This document shows positions 33,127-45,589 of a stretch of 64,000 nucleotides of DNA, piece by piece. The notes under the pieces are model-generated. The model saw only the letters and a list, made by a program, of their open reading frames with translations, did no database searches and was not told the DNA's origin. Position numbers and translations under genes: made by a program. Every line of letters begins with the position of its first letter. The first letter of the stretch is position 1. This DNA is from Acorus gramineus (Eukaryota > Streptophyta > Magnoliopsida > Acorales > Acoraceae). The stretch covers positions 558,001 to 622,000 of the forward strand of contig JAUJYN010000021.1 of assembly GCA_030737835.1 (NCBI GenBank). The letters run 5' to 3'.

Positions 33127-33148
33127 AGTCTGAACTAGCAGCCCCTCA
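33127..33148 (+). other. Short stretch of Tat-like host between two solo LTRs
   Basis: Only 22 bases (AGTCT, then GAACTAGCAGCCCC, then the CCTCA duplication) separate the two L insertions. It pairs with the hairpin arm left of 29617. Confidence 0.9.
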
Positions 33149-36100
33149 TGTTATGCTTGTGTCATCTGGAGCCATTTCGGTTAAACCTTGGTCACATCTG
33201 GGTCATTTAGGGCCTTTTTCTTTTTCGATCAGAATAGCTAAAATTTTAGCTTTTAGCTACCTGCGGGAGTTGGAGTACTCTGATTCAAAATCTAACTGCA
33301 TATTATGGGTCCTGGTACAGTTTAGTACTACCCATAAAAATTTCATCAAATTCTGGTAACGTTTTGAAAAATATGCAGTTCTGAATCGCATCCGGGTTTG
33401 GCCGTTACTGGGTTTCGGTGGGTGAGATATTTTTGAGTGTGGTGCTTCTCCGCACGCTTCCCAATAAAGAAAAAATGAGTGGTTGAGTGAGGGTGAGCCT
33501 AACCCTAACCTCACCACCCCCTTATGGTCACCCCTAGACACTATTTGGGCATGAAAATGACATTTTTGCCCTCTCTCTCTCTCCCCCTCTCTCCCATTTC
33601 GTGGAACACTTTCTCTCCCTCTCTTGGTCTCTTTTTTTTTCCCCTCTTTGTGTGTGGAGAAGGAGGAGGAAGAAGCAAATGAAGGAGAAGGTGAAGAAGG
33701 AAGCACAAGAAGGTGAGTTTTGTGTATGTGTTGTTGTTGTTGTGGTTTCTCCTCTCTCAAGCTCCCTCTCATGTCTTCCCCCCCCCCCTATTTTTCAGCC
33801 AAAGAAGGCTGAGGAGAGGCTGTGGAGGTGGTGGTAGTGGTGGTGGTGGTTGAGGTGGTCGCGGGTGCATCAAGGACCCCCGAATCTCCCCCTTTCATTC
33901 CCCCTCCCTTGGTGAGCTCTTCCCCTTCTTTTCTTTGGTTTTTCATGGCTTTAGGGGTTGTTGGGAAGTCATGCATGCTAGGTAGTTGGTTTAGGGTGAG
34001 TGAGGAGTGTGGGGGAGGGGTTAAAAGGGGTTAAAGGGTGCTGGACGCAGGCGCGGGTCTGTCCGCTCTCGTGCGCGCGCAGAGGGGCGTAGGCGGGCGC
34101 GTACGCGGGCGCGCAGGTTCGCGCGGGTGCTAGTAGCGCGCGCGAGCGTGAGCGCTCGCGGGGCAGCGTGTCTGGGTGCGCCTGGGCATACGGCAGGGCG
34201 CCAGTGCACGCGCCTGCGTGCGTGCACCTGTGCGCGCGTGTAGGGACACGAGCGGGGCTGCCCAGGGGCTCGGGTAGGTGCTGGGGCACTCGGGCATGCG
34301 TGCGTACGCGCGTGCTCGCATGCGTGCGAGCCCGTATGCGTGCATGTCTAAATCTTTAGCATTTCTAGTAATTTTAAGTGCTATAATGTGATGTTACTCA
34401 CCAAATTTGATGCCCTTACTTTGCAGATCTCGTCGGATGGGATGCGCGAGGTCCCGGGTTGCGGTGAGTGGTTTGATCCAACCCCTCGAGATGCGCTCGA
34501 CGCGCGTAGTCATGCGTCGCGCATCGATGGGGCACCCTAGCTATACTACTTATGTAGATAAGTAGTATGGTCATGCTTAAACTATAATATGTTAGATATC
34601 TTGCATGCTAGGCTTATATTGCATGTATTGTATCCATGTATGAATGATTGTATCGCATGCGCCCCTCTAGTATGGGCATGTATTTATGTAATGTGTATGG
34701 ATGTATAGAATAGGGCATGCCTTAGGTAGTATTGTAATACTACTCCCACCATATTAATTGGAATATCCAGCATGATTAAGTCTGGGTTAATAACGGGCAC
34801 CTGCCTAATATTCCCTTGCGATAAGACTCGAGGGCGTGGTGTAGTTGTTGCGCCCATGCTAATGGGGCAAAGCTATGACCAACTTCACGAGATGATGATC
34901 TCTCTCGTCCTCTCCCTCTGCACGAACTGAGTAAGTAAATGCGATTTCCTACTTAACTCAGGTTCGTTTGGAATATTGGCATGCATCTGTTAGTGAGTGA
35001 GATCGCGCTTGACCCTTCCCTTTTAAGTTGGTGATATCCAACACATGCTTAAGTTATGCCTTGTGTGTTCTTTTATGATTAATGGCCATGTATGCATGTT
35101 TAAGTGGGCCATACCTTGTATGCATGTTGTATGATTTGTTGTTTATGATGTAAATCCATGTTAGGGGTTACCCTTATAGTCAATTGTTAGATGATCGTGC
35201 ATATGGTTCATGCACATAGCTATGATATGATTCTCCTGTTATATATGCGCACATGTTAAAACTAATTAGACCTATCTGAAGCCGGCGTGGGTACGACCCG
35301 CCATTGGGATGTACCTCATTAGTTAGTGTGCGAGTGATGTAATCGCCCCTGCATCCATGTGATGCACTTGAATGGAATTCAGGAGAATTCATTTGTTGTA
35401 TCGGTTTTGTTAAACCGGTAGCTTTGGCATTAAGTTAGGCGATTATCGAGAGTAGTTTTCTTCTATTTGGTTCGCTTTGCGAACATGGAGTGTTTCCTCC
35501 CAATGTCGTCTGTGTTGAAGCGGCCCAGGTTGTAGCTGTCTAGACAGAGGGCCCCAACCTGTAGGTACTATCGATGCATGCGGCTAGATATACTGATCAT
35601 GGGGGTATACCAGGTAGAGGCTACCCGGGAGAGGGCAAATGAATTATATTGCGCGTGAAATCGTTCTCCCCTTCATTGGATCCGATGTAGGAACTCCCCG
35701 ACGTTTGAAAAGCTATCTTGACATAAGGCTCCCATCCGTAGGTACTACCGATGCATTCAGGAACGTACTGATAGTGGGAGTATACCAGGTAGAGGCTACC
35801 CATGGAAAGGGCTACCGGTGGACCAAGGGTGTAGAGCAGTCTAAATCTCTTCCAAAAGTCCTATGTCACCTCTAAAGGGTGAGGGTGAGGATGAGGTGAA
35901 GACACATCACCACGTGACTCATTCGTTGTTCGTCCGTTCCCATAGTTGTTGGGTCCGGTTGTGTATCGATGTTCAAAGACATTGTTGGGCAGTTATCTTG
36001 ATGTAGATGATCCAGTAGTGTTGTGTAGACTAGTAATTCCCCGTCTCTCGGACTAACGATATGGTCTCTCCCCAAAACTCCCAGGAGTCTCCCTTCGGGA

Positions 36101-36773
36101 GTGAGGGTGAGGGTGAGGTTGGTGATCCAGTAGTGTTGTGTAGACCAGTAATTCCACGTCTCTTCGACCAGCGGTATGGTCCCTCCCCAAAAGTCCCAAG
36201 AGTCTTCCTCCGGGAGTGAGGGTGAGGGCGAGGTTGGCCGTGCCGTCGCGTGACCTTGTTATCCATTGGGTTTCCACCCATGTTTCCTTGAAAGGAAATT
36301 GCCTTAACATTGAACTGTTGTAATGGTGATTGGTTTCCAGCCACTCACTGAGCTTGTAGCTCACCCCTCGCATATTGTTTCTTTTCAGGGGCAGTGTTGG
36401 GCGTGGAGTTGAAGCTTCCTTGTGGCGTGGTCTTATGCGCGTGGAGCGTTCTGTCCGACGGGTGGCGAGTGCGAGGCTGTCAGCAGTCCCAGTCATTTTA
36501 TGTATTGTAAATCATGCATGGGGCACAGGTTGTATTTTATTTTGGACTAGATTTGGCTCTCACAAGATAGTGATTGTGTATTCGAGTCTGTAATAATATT
36601 TTTGGTTTACAGACATTGTTGATATCTTATGCTTCCGCTTTCCGGTCAGTTATCATTTATCTTTGCCTTGCCACCTTGTGTGTTGTTGTTGGAGTCTTTG
36701 TTGACCTCAGGTATTGATAGCTGATACTATATATATTGCCGCGTCTCGGGGACGGCCGCCCTGGGTCGTGACA
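33149..36773 (+). mobile_element. Solo LTR of family L, divergent subfamily (L-b)
   Basis: A 3,625-bp LTR from TGTTATGCTTGTGTCA to GGGTCGTGACA, with target duplication CCTCA (33144-33148, 36774-36778). The body differs from the L-a copies but keeps the same plan: CT-rich leader (33570-33650), a possible small intron 33713-33798 (86 bp, GTGAGT...TTTTTCAG), a donor at 33912, a short GC-rich tract (34030-34350), a 37-bp microexon (34427-34463), GAGGGTGAGG repeats (35875-36240) and an acceptor at 36387-36388. The end also matches the other copies. Confidence 0.94.
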
Positions 36774-37197
36774 CCTCACCTGCTGCCCCGCCTGCCCCTG
36801 TCAGTCCAGTTTTAATCAACTCTTCGACCCTTCAAGGCCTACTAGGATTATTTTTTTTCAAAAACCTGTACACACACATTCCATACACATACACAATCCC
36901 AAAACCTATATAAATAAGAATCAAAGAGCAACAAAAACCAAACTCATATACCAAACCATACACCCACCCCCAAACATTCATCCATTCACACACCCAACCA
37001 TTAACCACACACATACACACAGACACAATCATTAAAATAAGATTCAAAATGCTTTCAAAACTAAACACCCATGTTTAAATACATAAATCATGCATGAAAA
37101 GACATAAATTGTCCCTAAAAACATAAAAGTTACACAAAAGAAAGACTTTATAAAAGCAAAGAAGAGATAGGTCCACCAAAAGAGTTCCAAACTTAAA
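36774..37197 (+). other. Non-coding remainder of the Tat-like element
   Basis: Resumes the host sequence after the second solo LTR with CCTGCTGCCCCGCC, then AC-rich sequence with CACACACATACAC words. No gene seen. It ends at the inverted-repeat element starting near 37198. Confidence 0.5.
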
Positions 37198-40100
37198 CCC
37201 CCCGTTTGGGAAGTGGAATTGCGTTATTCAGCCCTGATAGTTATACTGGGATAAATATTAGTGTTTGGCAGAATAGGCCTATCTGTGTTTGGTTGCATTT
37301 TTTGTTATTCTTATTTATTCTTATTGGGAAACGTAAAATGCAGATTTTTGGTGTTTGGTTGACCTAGAATAAACTGTGGATAAATGATTGATAAGGGATG
37401 GATAGGGAGTTATTATTTTTAAAATGTCAACTTTGCCCCTGGAATATTTTTATGTTTGGTGTGATTGATGAATATAAAACAGTCCATCATGAGTGTAATT
37501 AAATCTGAACGGTCAATCTTATGTAATATTTTATGGTGGGCCTTTATATATTTTTTACAACTAATCTATGTATTCATTGGTGATTCCAAATGCTTTATGG
37601 TGATTGTAATTATCTTATATCAATTTAATTATATTTACTCAATGACTTGATCATAAATAGAAAAATATATATAAATCATAGGTTGTCCATAAAATTGATA
37701 GATTTTATTACACAAGTAACATTGTCAATATTGTTGTTGTACCAAATAACACTAGCATTCTTATATAAGCCTTCATTTAATTTAATATTGAAAATATAAG
37801 TTGTTGTTTGGATAACGTTGATAGATATATGTCAAGAACATGATGAATGAAATTAAATCTGAACCGTCCATCTTATGTAATATTTTATGGTAGACCTTCA
37901 AATATGTTTTACAATTACTCTATGTATGCTTAGTGTTGATTCCATTTGCTTTGTAATGATTTCAATTATGGGTTATGAGTTAATTAAATTTACCCAATCA
38001 GTTGGTCATAAATAGTAATAAATTAAAATATTATTCTTATCTAATAAAATGACTTTGAATTATTAACAAATTATATTGCCAATATCAATCTTTTTCAGTG
38101 GGTACCAAATAATCCTAGGCATTTTATACATTGCTTCATTTAATTTGCTTATATGTGTTATATGTCAATTTTTATATGGAGTATAATAGGGTCCATTAAG
38201 TTATTTATACACCTATATTGTGTATTTTACTTTTATATAAACTAGGTAAATACTTAAATAACAATATATATAGAAATATGGTAAGTATTAACCTCTGTAA
38301 ATAGCTTGTGAAATATTAGAAAAGGTAAGTTTGCAAAACACGTATGATTGACATAAAACAATCACTTCACATAATTCCAAATATTCCTTCTCATATGGGA
38401 AACCATGGTGAACATGAAGATTGGTCATTGACACGAGATATTCAATTGAAACTATGACATTCCTGTGATCAAAGATTAACATATATATCTACATTTGATG
38501 ATCACACACATATCTAAACACATATACACACCATGGTTTAAAAAAGCTATTTTATATAATACTAGACATGAAAGACAACATCACAAACATACATTCATAA
38601 GTTTATATTCACATTAACCTCCTGTACTGTCGAGGTTAAATGAAAATTAACATCTTGGATAAACAGAATGTGGTGTTTGAACATCCATACAAACTGAATA
38701 ATCCACAAAATCTGCCCATAAACTAGTGAGCATCACAAAATAAAAGTATTAAGTTTGTAAGGCTATCCCAACTCCTGCATACTATCAGTGACGCAGGAAC
38801 AAAAGAAACAACAGAATGACTAAGTATAACATTTTCCAACCTAATATTCAGACGTCATCAACACAGAGTTACTTGTGGTGGAAGCACACATACACCATGA
38901 AACAACAAAAATGGAGTGGATATCTACCATGAGAATCCTATGAAATTAAGTCCCCCAAAAACATGTGAGCTCTATGGTTAGCAGTTGAAGATAAAGAGGT
39001 TTTTATTAGGCCAGTCAGATTCTTGATCTTGATTCCCTTCCATGGGAAGAGAGGGTAAATACATCAGTGAAAGTAGCAGGGAAAATTGAGAAAGAGAGAC
39101 ATCTAAAGAAGACCACAATACCAGCAGAATCTAATATAAAGTCAAAAGAAACTGGAAAAAAAAAGGTGCCCAAAAAAACATACAGTTAAAATCTTATTTC
39201 CAATGGAAACTTTGAGACAAAATCATGAACATGACTCAGAGGTCATTAAACACCTGCAGATCGAAGCTCACAAAACTTAACACATTGATCTAAATTACAT
39301 ATGATCGAGTCTAATGTTCTCTGGTTCCTGTGAATTTTTCTTTTGAAAAAAAAAAAAATTCACTGTGAGTGGTGATCAATAGTGTATTTCAATTCCACTT
39401 TCAGGTTGAATCTATCAAGTAAATTTTAGCAGTTTATGATACAAATATTATCATGGAACCTAGAAGATGCGCTCCCAAGTATTGAAGGATTATTCTTTAC
39501 ATTGGACATAGTTGATACCTGTCCAAATCATCATTTAATCAGAAAAGACAGATGAACGCGTAATGCACTTTAATTGAAGAAACATGGTTCTAATCAAGAG
39601 GGTATCCATGCAACCAAAGGTAAATGTGGTATATTATATGATTCTTAATGCATTTGTTGATAGAAAGTCATGGGAAATAAAGGAAGCCAATAAAAACTGG
39701 TCTGGAAAATTTTCTTGGAGGATGATAGGCTGCTTTAGCATCTCATGAAATTGTGATAGTTCCTGTGTCTCCATGGCTTTTAGCAGAAGTAACAAAGCGC
39801 TCGAAAAGTCGGAAAAGTTTCATGACAGATGGGAACAACACCTGTTACAGAACATTTCTTACTAGTCTTTTGCAACCATTATTGGACCACTATGGACCTG
39901 ATATGATAGTGCACCTTTGGGGATGACGAGCCAGAACATATCAACATCTGGATTAAAGTTTCATGACAGATATGATAGTTTTTTCAGGAGGACCTAATCG
40001 GGATAACGTAAAACACAACCCAAAGTAGCAAAGACAGCAATGTCCTGTGATATACATTGATTTATAAATTAGATGTCATATGGCATCAGTTTCTATTACT

Positions 40101-41367
40101 ACTGCTCAGTGCCCTTTTAATCCTTATTTCAAAGTTCCGCCATTTTTGATACTACTGGAGCTTAATTATGGCTATATAGAGAGGCATATTCCATGGCATC
40201 AATTTTTATTGCTACTGCTGAGTACCCTTTTAATCCAAATTTTCATACCGGCTTTAAATTACAGCCCGTGCCGACTAAGATGTATTAAAAAGGGGGGTAA
40301 AAGAAAAAAAAGATGCACTGTCAATTCTATCCATTCAAAAGATTGCTCTGCACCCCAATATTTTCATACAGCCATCACAATATTTTGAAATTAAGCATGC
40401 AATTCATCAAATTACATCATCCAATACAAGGCCCATGATTCATCATTGATTTGAATTCAAAAAACATTTCTTTTTAAATAAGAACAATTACCAACCCTTT
40501 TATTAAACAATAAAAAGAAAAGAAAAACCCAGGGGGACGGCCGCCCTGGGGCGTGACATGATCGTCGTACAACCGGACGCCGCCCTTCACGAGACGGACA
40601 AGGTGAAGATCGCTCCAAACAGTCATAAATAGGGTTTTTACTTTTCAGAGGAGAAGCAGTGAAGAAGATGAAGTCGGTCGCAAATGAGAATATACACACC
40701 TCGGTTTGGATCTGCGATGAGGTGGATCCACTTCGTCCGAATGCTTCGCCGCCTCCCCCGACTGCCGCGCAAATGCCGATCGTCGCAGGCTTGATCATCG
40801 TACAACCGGACGCCGCCCTTCACGAGACGAACATGGTGAAGATCGCTCCAAACAGTCGGTAGGGTTTTTTGTTTTCAGAGGAGAAGCAGTGAAGAAGATG
40901 AAGTCGGTGGGGAAGATGAAGTCGGTGGGGAAGAAAATGAAAGTGGGTTTTGGTGTTTCATTTGATGGGACTAGGAGTACACGTGGCAGCATCTGGTTAT
41001 TTTGAGTGGGGATTTAGGACGGTCAGGATGAACTGGCTATTTTTTGTTATTTTGGACGATTGTGATCTATTCTAGATGGAGTGGTCCACTGATTAGATGG
41101 TGGAAATATAAGATGGGTATATCATTGGGGTTTGTTAAAGTAAGTGAGAGAATTTTTTTGTAATGATGGTGAGGGGTATTTTTATTCTCAGGAATAGATA
41201 AGCCCTGATAAGCTATTCTCCATTTTATTAGAATTGTTATCAGACCTTATGCTAGTTTATCCAGGCATTGCTATCGGGGTTTATCCGCCCCAAACAAACA
41301 GCGAATAAGGGTTATTCTATTGTTATTCTCCCCTATTCATTGTTTATGTCACTTGGCAAACGGGGGG
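37198..41367. mobile_element. 4.2-kb terminal-inverted-repeat element, class uncertain
   Basis: The ends are CCCCCCGTTTGGGAAGTG at 37198 and, inverted, CCCCCCGTTTGCCAAGTGAC at 41367. Both are followed by TATTC- and GATAA-rich subterminal sequence, such as TTATTCAGCCCTGATA on the left and GAATAGATAAGCCCTGATAAG on the right. No transposase frame was found. Inside are a diverged direct repeat (37480-37670 and 37845-38010), a 112-bp-period pair (40080-40250) and a 237-bp-period duplication (40557-40905). No clear target duplication was found, so I cannot say whether it is hAT, Harbinger or another type. The ends are old and differ in about a fifth of positions. Confidence 0.55.
40531..40556 (+). 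repeat. Orphan family L LTR end
   Basis: Reads GGGGGACGGCCGCCCTGG then GGCGTGACA, the same terminal sequence as the L LTRs at 36773 and 63769, but no recognised LTR body precedes it. It joins one copy of a local duplication (40557-40680 and 40795-40910) at the bases TGATC. Confidence 0.6.
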
Positions 41368-41535
41368 CAAATGTCTTGGGCTATACATCATCCGAATAAT
41401 CACCTGAGCCAAAAGAAAAGAAGAAAGCATGAATTCCTTGCATATATACATTTCTTCTATCAAAACCAGGACACAAAGGCTATACCTTGGAGTATTGTCG
41501 TCATCCACGGGAGGCTGGGTCGGGGGAGGAGCATC

Positions 41536-43927
41536 CTAACCGGGCTGAAAAGGAGGCGATGGCTGATGAGAAGATTGAACCTCTGGAGCATCCGGAGCAG
41601 TAGGAGTCTCCCTCACCGAAGAAGCAGCCCTCCTGTATATCCCACGACTCCGAGTCGTTGATGGGCGAGAAGCTCGACTAAAGGTAGCTCCGGTGGCTAG
41701 GGAGGCAGAGACCGAGTGGTCAGGCTCAAGAGGAAGAAGGTCAAGGTCCGCCTCAGTCATGGAACCTCCTCCGACCAGCTTCCCCCTCATAGTAGCCTCC
41801 CAGAGGTGGATCTGCTGAAGCTCTCTATCCTTCCTCTCCAACCTCTGGTGGAGACGACCCTCTGTCCCCCTCGATCGATCCTCGACCACCCGAAAACGCT
41901 CCTCAAGCTTCCGTGCCCTAGCCTCTACAACCCAGAGTCTCTCCTCACTCAACCGAAGCACATCCCGGTCCCTATCTCCGACTGCCTGAAGGGAGCAGAT
42001 CAGATCTCCCATCAAACCCCCGGGAACACCCTCTGATGCCTCCAACTCCGACACCCTTGCCTGGAGAGAGTCTCGCTCACGGCGCAAGAGGATGAACTCC
42101 TCCTCTCTCGACACCCTCTCAGACCTCAGCCGGCTCATCTTCTCCTCAGCTCGTTTAGCCATCTCTCTCGCCTGATCGAGCTCCATCATTGTGGCCTTCA
42201 ACTCGCTCTGGGCCACATCCAGCTCCCTCACCAGCTCGAGCTCTTGCTCGGAAACCATGGACAGAGGAGGAGCAGATGAAGAGGAGGCACCATCGGCCCT
42301 CGCCCTCGCCAATGCCTCCACTTGAACCTCAAGGACCTGTACCTGCTCCTGCAAGCGACGCCTCTGGATCCTCAAGCGTTCCACCTGATCGGTTCTCTCC
42401 TGGAGATGTTGGTTGGTTGTTTCTAGCTTCTTTTCCAGCTCGTTCATTTCAAACTACAAAATAAATATATATATCAAAAACACTTAAGAGAGGAAAGAAA
42501 AGGAAAAGGAAGGAACGGCAAATATACTCACATAAGGGTCCGGGATCTCCTCCTCCATGGTCCCAAGAATGCTCGCATACTCCTGACGATACCAAGCCAG
42601 GTAGTTGTCGTTCAATGTCACATCGGGGCGGCACTCGACCAAAGTTCCCCTCTCAATCCATCCACACAAGTACACGGCATAATTCTTCGGGAGGTTCGTA
42701 TCCCTAGGAATGCTGGCCACTAGAATTGGAGGATGCTTCGACAGAGCCTCGGGCACCCACTGGTGGTACCCAAGCTGGCAGACCACCTGGCTGATCGCAT
42801 GATAGACGACCTCATTGAAGAAGATCAGCCAGATATCCCTCGACAGCCTCTCGGGGACTTCCTCCTTGGTGTAGGGCCTCCATGTCATCTGCAACAAGAG
42901 ATACCAAGGAATAAGGAAGAGAGCTTAATTTAAAGAAAACTTGATAAAAGCGGAAAAGATAAAATATATACCTCTTCTTCTCTCAAAACCCAGAAGGCCT
43001 CCCAAAATTGTACGAGGCGACGCAGGCGCGAAGCCCTTGGAGGTGCCCATCTCATAGCTCAAGGAAGGACACGGTCCAAGACCATCTGGGTCGGACGAGC
43101 AATGGCAAAGTGCTCGTACCCAAAAATCTGCAGAAAGAAAGCCGAAACCAAAGTCAGGTGAAATGAATAGACAGAGATCAAATCATTTCTATTTTAGCTA
43201 ACTGTACCTGCAAAAATGCTGCGAAACCGCCAAGGTTCCTTCCTCCGGCCCTCTTCACCTTCTTCGACAACTCCACAATGAGATGAGCCAGCATGCCAAC
43301 GCCCCAAGCGAAGCGGCCCATCATCGCCAAGTCCCCCATCAGCAACAAGAAGTGGGAGGAGACCTTGTCAAAGGCCGTCGAGAAGAGGATCTGGTTGAAG
43401 AAATAGAGGAAGAACACCCTCAATTCCCTCCATGCCCTCTGTGGGCATGCAACAGCCTCCCTGGCCTCGATCATCAGCCTCAACCTCTCAAAACTGGCCG
43501 CGGCCTCACCCTTCTGACGGTGCGTGAACGAACCGAGGCCATACTGCCTCGGTAGCTGTCCAAGAGGGATCTAGTTCAATGTCCTCTCCCGCTCCACGTA
43601 CTCCCAATCCCCGATCAACTCCTGAAAGAGAGCCTTGTAGTCTAAACTAGTAGCCGCTATCACTGCCTCGCCCAAGGCTGGGAGGCCCGTAATCCTCTCA
43701 ACATCCTCGAGCATCAACATCACTGCACCAGTGGGGAGGATAAATGTGCAGCTCTCCGGGTCCCATCGCTCCGCCAATGCCTCAAGATACGGGCAATGAA
43801 TGTGGAAGGGCTTGATCAAGAAGAAGGAGCGGAAGCCCGCTCCGTCCACCATGTCCCTCTCCCCCTGCCTCAAGGTGGAGTACCACCTCTTCGTCCCATG
43901 CCATAGAGCTCGAATGCGGTTCGGCCG
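41536..43927 (-). pseudogene. Plant mobile domain gene, antisense in the Tat-like element
   Basis: Four exons with clean GT-AG borders, all phase 0: 43927-43208, 43127-42972, 42888-42532 and 42453-41536. The first three carry the plant mobile domain, with ERWDPESCTFILPTGA, MLMLEDVERITGLP, then FLYFFNQILF and WRPYTKEEVPE. The last is a 305-residue coiled coil rich in Glu, Arg and Leu with a basic Ser/Pro tail. Two in-frame stops (TAG 43571-43573, TGA 43059-43061) break the first two exons. The gene lies opposite to the protease and integrase of the surrounding element, just before its polypurine tract. From memory, extra antisense ORFs, some with this domain, occur in Tat-lineage retrotransposons. 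The protein's function is not known. Confidence 0.78.
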
Positions 43928-44666
43928 CTGAAACAAAGAAAGAAAGGGGTTAGTCCAAGCAAAAGGGGCATCCGAGAAGTAAGAATCCTGAATCTAAGCA
44001 AAGTTTTCATTCTTAACAATGCTCGCATACCAAAAATAAAATAAAAGCATGAAATATATAAGCCTAAAGGAAAATTCAGCCTCCCTTGCTACAGGACTCC
44101 TTCATATGAATCACATATTTACTCGTCCCTTTAGCCCACCGTGACCATCTCTATCATATGCTTACATACTTTCTTTATCAGCTATCACACTTACATCTCC
44201 CTTTTATAACATGCATAACAAAATCACATAAAAAATTGCCCCTCACCTAAAAAAAACACATACAAACACTCATATATATATATATAGACACCACCATGAT
44301 CACCCTTCTAAAAACCTCGTAGACTCATAAATACACGTATACTTACCCTCTCTTACCCCACCATGATTAAAAACATATACCCCTACACCATATGCATGCA
44401 AGACCACTAATAAAATGACACATACCAGCACGCTAGACTCTCCTATTTCTTTCTTTTCTCCACCATGCCTCCTCTTTTCATGCATAGTAAAAATAAATAA
44501 AGGTAGCCCCTTTTATGCCATGCTCACCAAATCCCACCGTGATCATTTTTTCATATACACAACAAGCATGCCTATTAAAAGGACACATATATACACTTCT
44601 TACACAGTTCATGCATACTACAAAGACATATATAAATATATCTAGAATAAAAGCCTGACCAAGGGA
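43928..44666 (-). other. AT-rich intron-like spacer
   Basis: Low-complexity AT-rich sequence with ATATATATAT (about 44274) and CAT/ACAC words between the plant mobile domain exons and the upstream reading frame. A good acceptor (TTTGTTTCAG) ends at 43928. No donor was found in the upstream frame, so I cannot prove it is an intron. No gene seen. Confidence 0.5.
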
Positions 44667-45383
44667 TTAGGAGAAAATCATGGCTCGTGTGGCTCCAGGA
44701 GCCTCCGCCTCAGCCTCAGCCTCGTTGGGATTGTCCATCCCGTCGTCGTCTCCCTCCTCCCCATCGTCTCCCTCCTCCTCAGCCATGGCCTCCTCGGCCC
44801 TCGCACCAATGCCCCTGGCCTCTACAACCCCAATAGCCCCAACCTCAGCACCTGTTGCCCCATCATGGACACTCTCGGCCCCCGCGGCCTTAGTCCCTAC
44901 ACCCTCGCCATCCTCCGCACCCACCGCACCGGAGGCCAAAGCCTCAAAGTCCCCTAGAGCCCTCCTTTCCTCCTCCTCAGCCCTGGCCTCTTCAGCTTCT
45001 CTCTCTAACATCCCCACAATGGCATCCAAGGATGCCCTCTCCTCTACACTGACCCCCTCGACCTCTACCCCCTCAACCGCGCCCTCGGCCGATCCTCTGG
45101 CCTCCAAAGCCGCACCTTCAGCCATCGTCAATCGATCCCTGCGCCTCCTCTTGTGCGAATACCCTATCACACCACTCCCTGCCTCCACGACAGCCCCCGA
45201 AGGCGTGCCCCTGACTACACCCGCGCCCATCAATGGTGTCTCCGCCGTTTGGGTCGTCTCCTCTGCGACCCTCCTCTCCAAACCATCGCTCTCCGATGAG
45301 CCCGACCTCGAGGCAGCCTCCCTCTGCTCTTGGGAAGACCGGAGACGCTTCATCATCGAAGCCGTCTTCTTCCCCTTCGTCAT
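44667..45383 (-). CDS. Acidic, alanine-rich 238-residue frame, possible first exon of the plant mobile domain gene
   Basis: Open from ATG at 45383 (GGAGG before it) to TAA at 44667. The start MTKGKKTASMMKRLRSS and the KRRRRDR patch near residue 80 look like nuclear targeting signals. The rest is rich in Ala, Glu and Gly, with a DDGEEGDDDG patch near the end. The upstream 5' leader (45390-45560) is CT-rich and gene-like. I recognise no domain. It may be the first exon of the plant mobile domain gene or a separate protein. The opposite strand is also open for 319 codons, but with Ser/Ala/Pro repeats that look like a mirror of this composition. Confidence 0.5.
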   Translation of the reverse strand: MTKGKKTASMMKRLRSSQEQREAASRSGSSESDGLERRVAEETTQTAETPLMGAGVVRGTPSGAVVEAGSGVIGYSHKRRRRDRLTMAEGAALEARGSAEGAVEGVEVEGVSVEERASLDAIVGMLEREAEEARAEEEERRALGDFEALASGAVGAEDGEGVGTKAAGAESVHDGATGAEVGAIGVVEARGIGARAEEAMAEEEGDDGEEGDDDGMDNPNEAEAEAEAPGATRAMIFS

Positions 45384-45589
45384 CTCCTCCGATTTCGCAA
45401 AGAAAGGAAAACCCCAAAGGAAACTAGGGCTTCAAAATCAAGAAGAAAGGAGTGATCTAGGGCGAATCAAAGCCAAGGAAATCCAAGTTTTTTGGGGTTT
45501 CGAACAAAGAAGAAGAAGAAGAGAGGGAAGAGCAACCGTTTTGAAAACGTGCGGGAGAGAGAGGGTCCTTTTTTCGGTTATAAGGGACC

